Shown: positions 6,326 through 6,754 of the stretch, in pieces
Position numbering within the stretch: position 1 is the stretch's first letter
Layout: every line of letters begins with the position of its first letter
DNA from: CAJUPY01 sp051871275
Lineage (GTDB): Bacteria; Bacteroidota; Bacteroidia; Bacteroidales; Muribaculaceae
Reading direction: 5' to 3'
NCBI GenBank assembly: GCA_051871275.1
Contig: JBJECR010000129.1
Location: 1 to 6,754 of the forward strand
Length of the DNA: 6,754 bases
Notes under the pieces: model-generated
The model's database searches: none
What the model was told of the DNA's origin: nothing
What the model saw: only the letters and a program-made list of their open reading frames with translations
Translations under genes and position numbers: made by a program

Positions 6326-6707
6326 TATAGTAATAGGTCTGGCAAGTAATGTTGCCGACGGAAAACAGATACTGGCAGAGGCGGCACAATGGCTGACGCA
6401 AACTTTTTCTTCCTGCCGCTGCTCGGAAATATATCAGACAGATGCCGCAAGAGGTGCCACGGGAAAGTATTTTAATGCTGTGGCAATTGCGGAAACAGAC
6501 TTGCCATGCGGTGAGGTGAACGCACTGCTGAAAGACTACGAGAAAAGTCACGGCAGAACCTCGGAAATGAAAAGTCTCCATATCGTGCCAATAGACCTGG
6601 ACTTGGTGATGTATGGCGGCACGGTGTTGCGTCCCGCAGATATGGTATGCGAATATTTTATGAAAGGTTACCGTATGCTTAAGAGCCTGTTTCATAATGA
6701 ATGTTAA
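6318..6707 (+). CDS. Short, divergent HPPK (FolK)-like protein
   Basis: 129 aa. It resembles 6-hydroxymethyl-7,8-dihydropterin pyrophosphokinase of folate synthesis, which moves pyrophosphate from ATP to the pterin. The IGLASNVADGKQIL start (cf. LGSNLGD), SEIYQTDA, YFNAVA (N53), HGRT (78-81) and PIDLDLVMYG (91-100) match in order; D93 and D95 correspond to the Mg-binding Asp pair of E. coli HPPK (D95/D97). The position of the catalytic Arg92 of E. coli is Val90 here, the PHP motif is replaced by RPADM, and the C-terminus is about 30 residues shorter than the 159-aa E. coli enzyme. Function as a true FolK is therefore uncertain, and no symbol is given. The ATG lies inside the end of tex (8-nt overlap, different frame), so translation is probably coupled. 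No terminator is seen before the window ends. Confidence 0.75.
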   Translation: MNNIVIGLASNVADGKQILAEAAQWLTQTFSSCRCSEIYQTDAARGATGKYFNAVAIAETDLPCGEVNALLKDYEKSHGRTSEMKSLHIVPIDLDLVMYGGTVLRPADMVCEYFMKGYRMLKSLFHNEC

Positions 6708-6754
6708 AGCAGAGGCGGGCAGTCATTGAGCAGATTTGTTCGTGCTTATAAGGG
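6708..6754. other. Window tail without a recognisable feature
   Basis: These 47 bases show no hairpin, promoter box or convincing reading frame; short frames starting at 6697 and 6701 stop within about 16 codons. Confidence 0.5.

Noticed and set aside
6279..6695. Minus-strand 138-codon frame opposite the folK-like gene
   Set aside because: The plus-strand frame carries ordered HPPK motifs; the minus frame shows none.

Overview
The window looks like a chromosomal piece of a Bacteroidales bacterium (Bacteroides/Prevotella/Alistipes relatives). Three things point there: two promoters fit the Bacteroidetes pattern (TTTG-type -33 box, about 20 nt spacer, TAnnTTTG -7 box), the leaders are A/T-rich with no Shine-Dalgarno sequence, and the first gene encodes a fimbrillin-like surface protein with cysteine-containing leucine-rich repeats. 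No genus can be named from the sequence alone.

Layout, left to right. (1) Positions 3-1391 (+) hold the 3' part of a fimbrillin-like, probably exported protein ending in three 26-residue LRR-type repeats; a strong hairpin follows. (2) Positions 1392-1650 hold no gene but carry a tandem array of fourteen 9-mers and the first copy of a 34-bp direct repeat. (3) Positions 1651-2456 (-) hold a two-gene toxin-antitoxin-like module: a 60-aa protein and a GNAT acetyltransferase, coupled by TAATG, with a promoter upstream and a hairpin downstream. (4) Positions 2457-2726 are a divergent regulatory region with the second copy of the 34-bp repeat and a regular array of five TTGCGAC-type half-sites that runs into the ATPase promoter. 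(5) Positions 2727-4178 (+) hold an ATPase_2/DUF234-type protein with a P-loop and a restriction-nuclease-like C-terminus. (6) Positions 4187-6325 (+) hold tex, and 6318-6707 (+) a short, divergent FolK/HPPK-like gene that overlaps it by 8 nt. The last 47 bases show nothing.

The tex-folK-like pair looks like ordinary chromosomal sequence. The stretch from about 1450 to 4178 looks accessory: it is visibly more A/T-rich, contains a TA-like module bracketed by direct repeats, and has an ATPase gene with its own repeat-laden promoter placed only 8 bp in front of tex. The ATPase promoter may therefore also drive tex and the folK-like gene. The most unusual feature is the alternating half-site array at 2579-2697: its direct copies are spaced exactly 53 bp apart and the last palindrome covers both promoter boxes.
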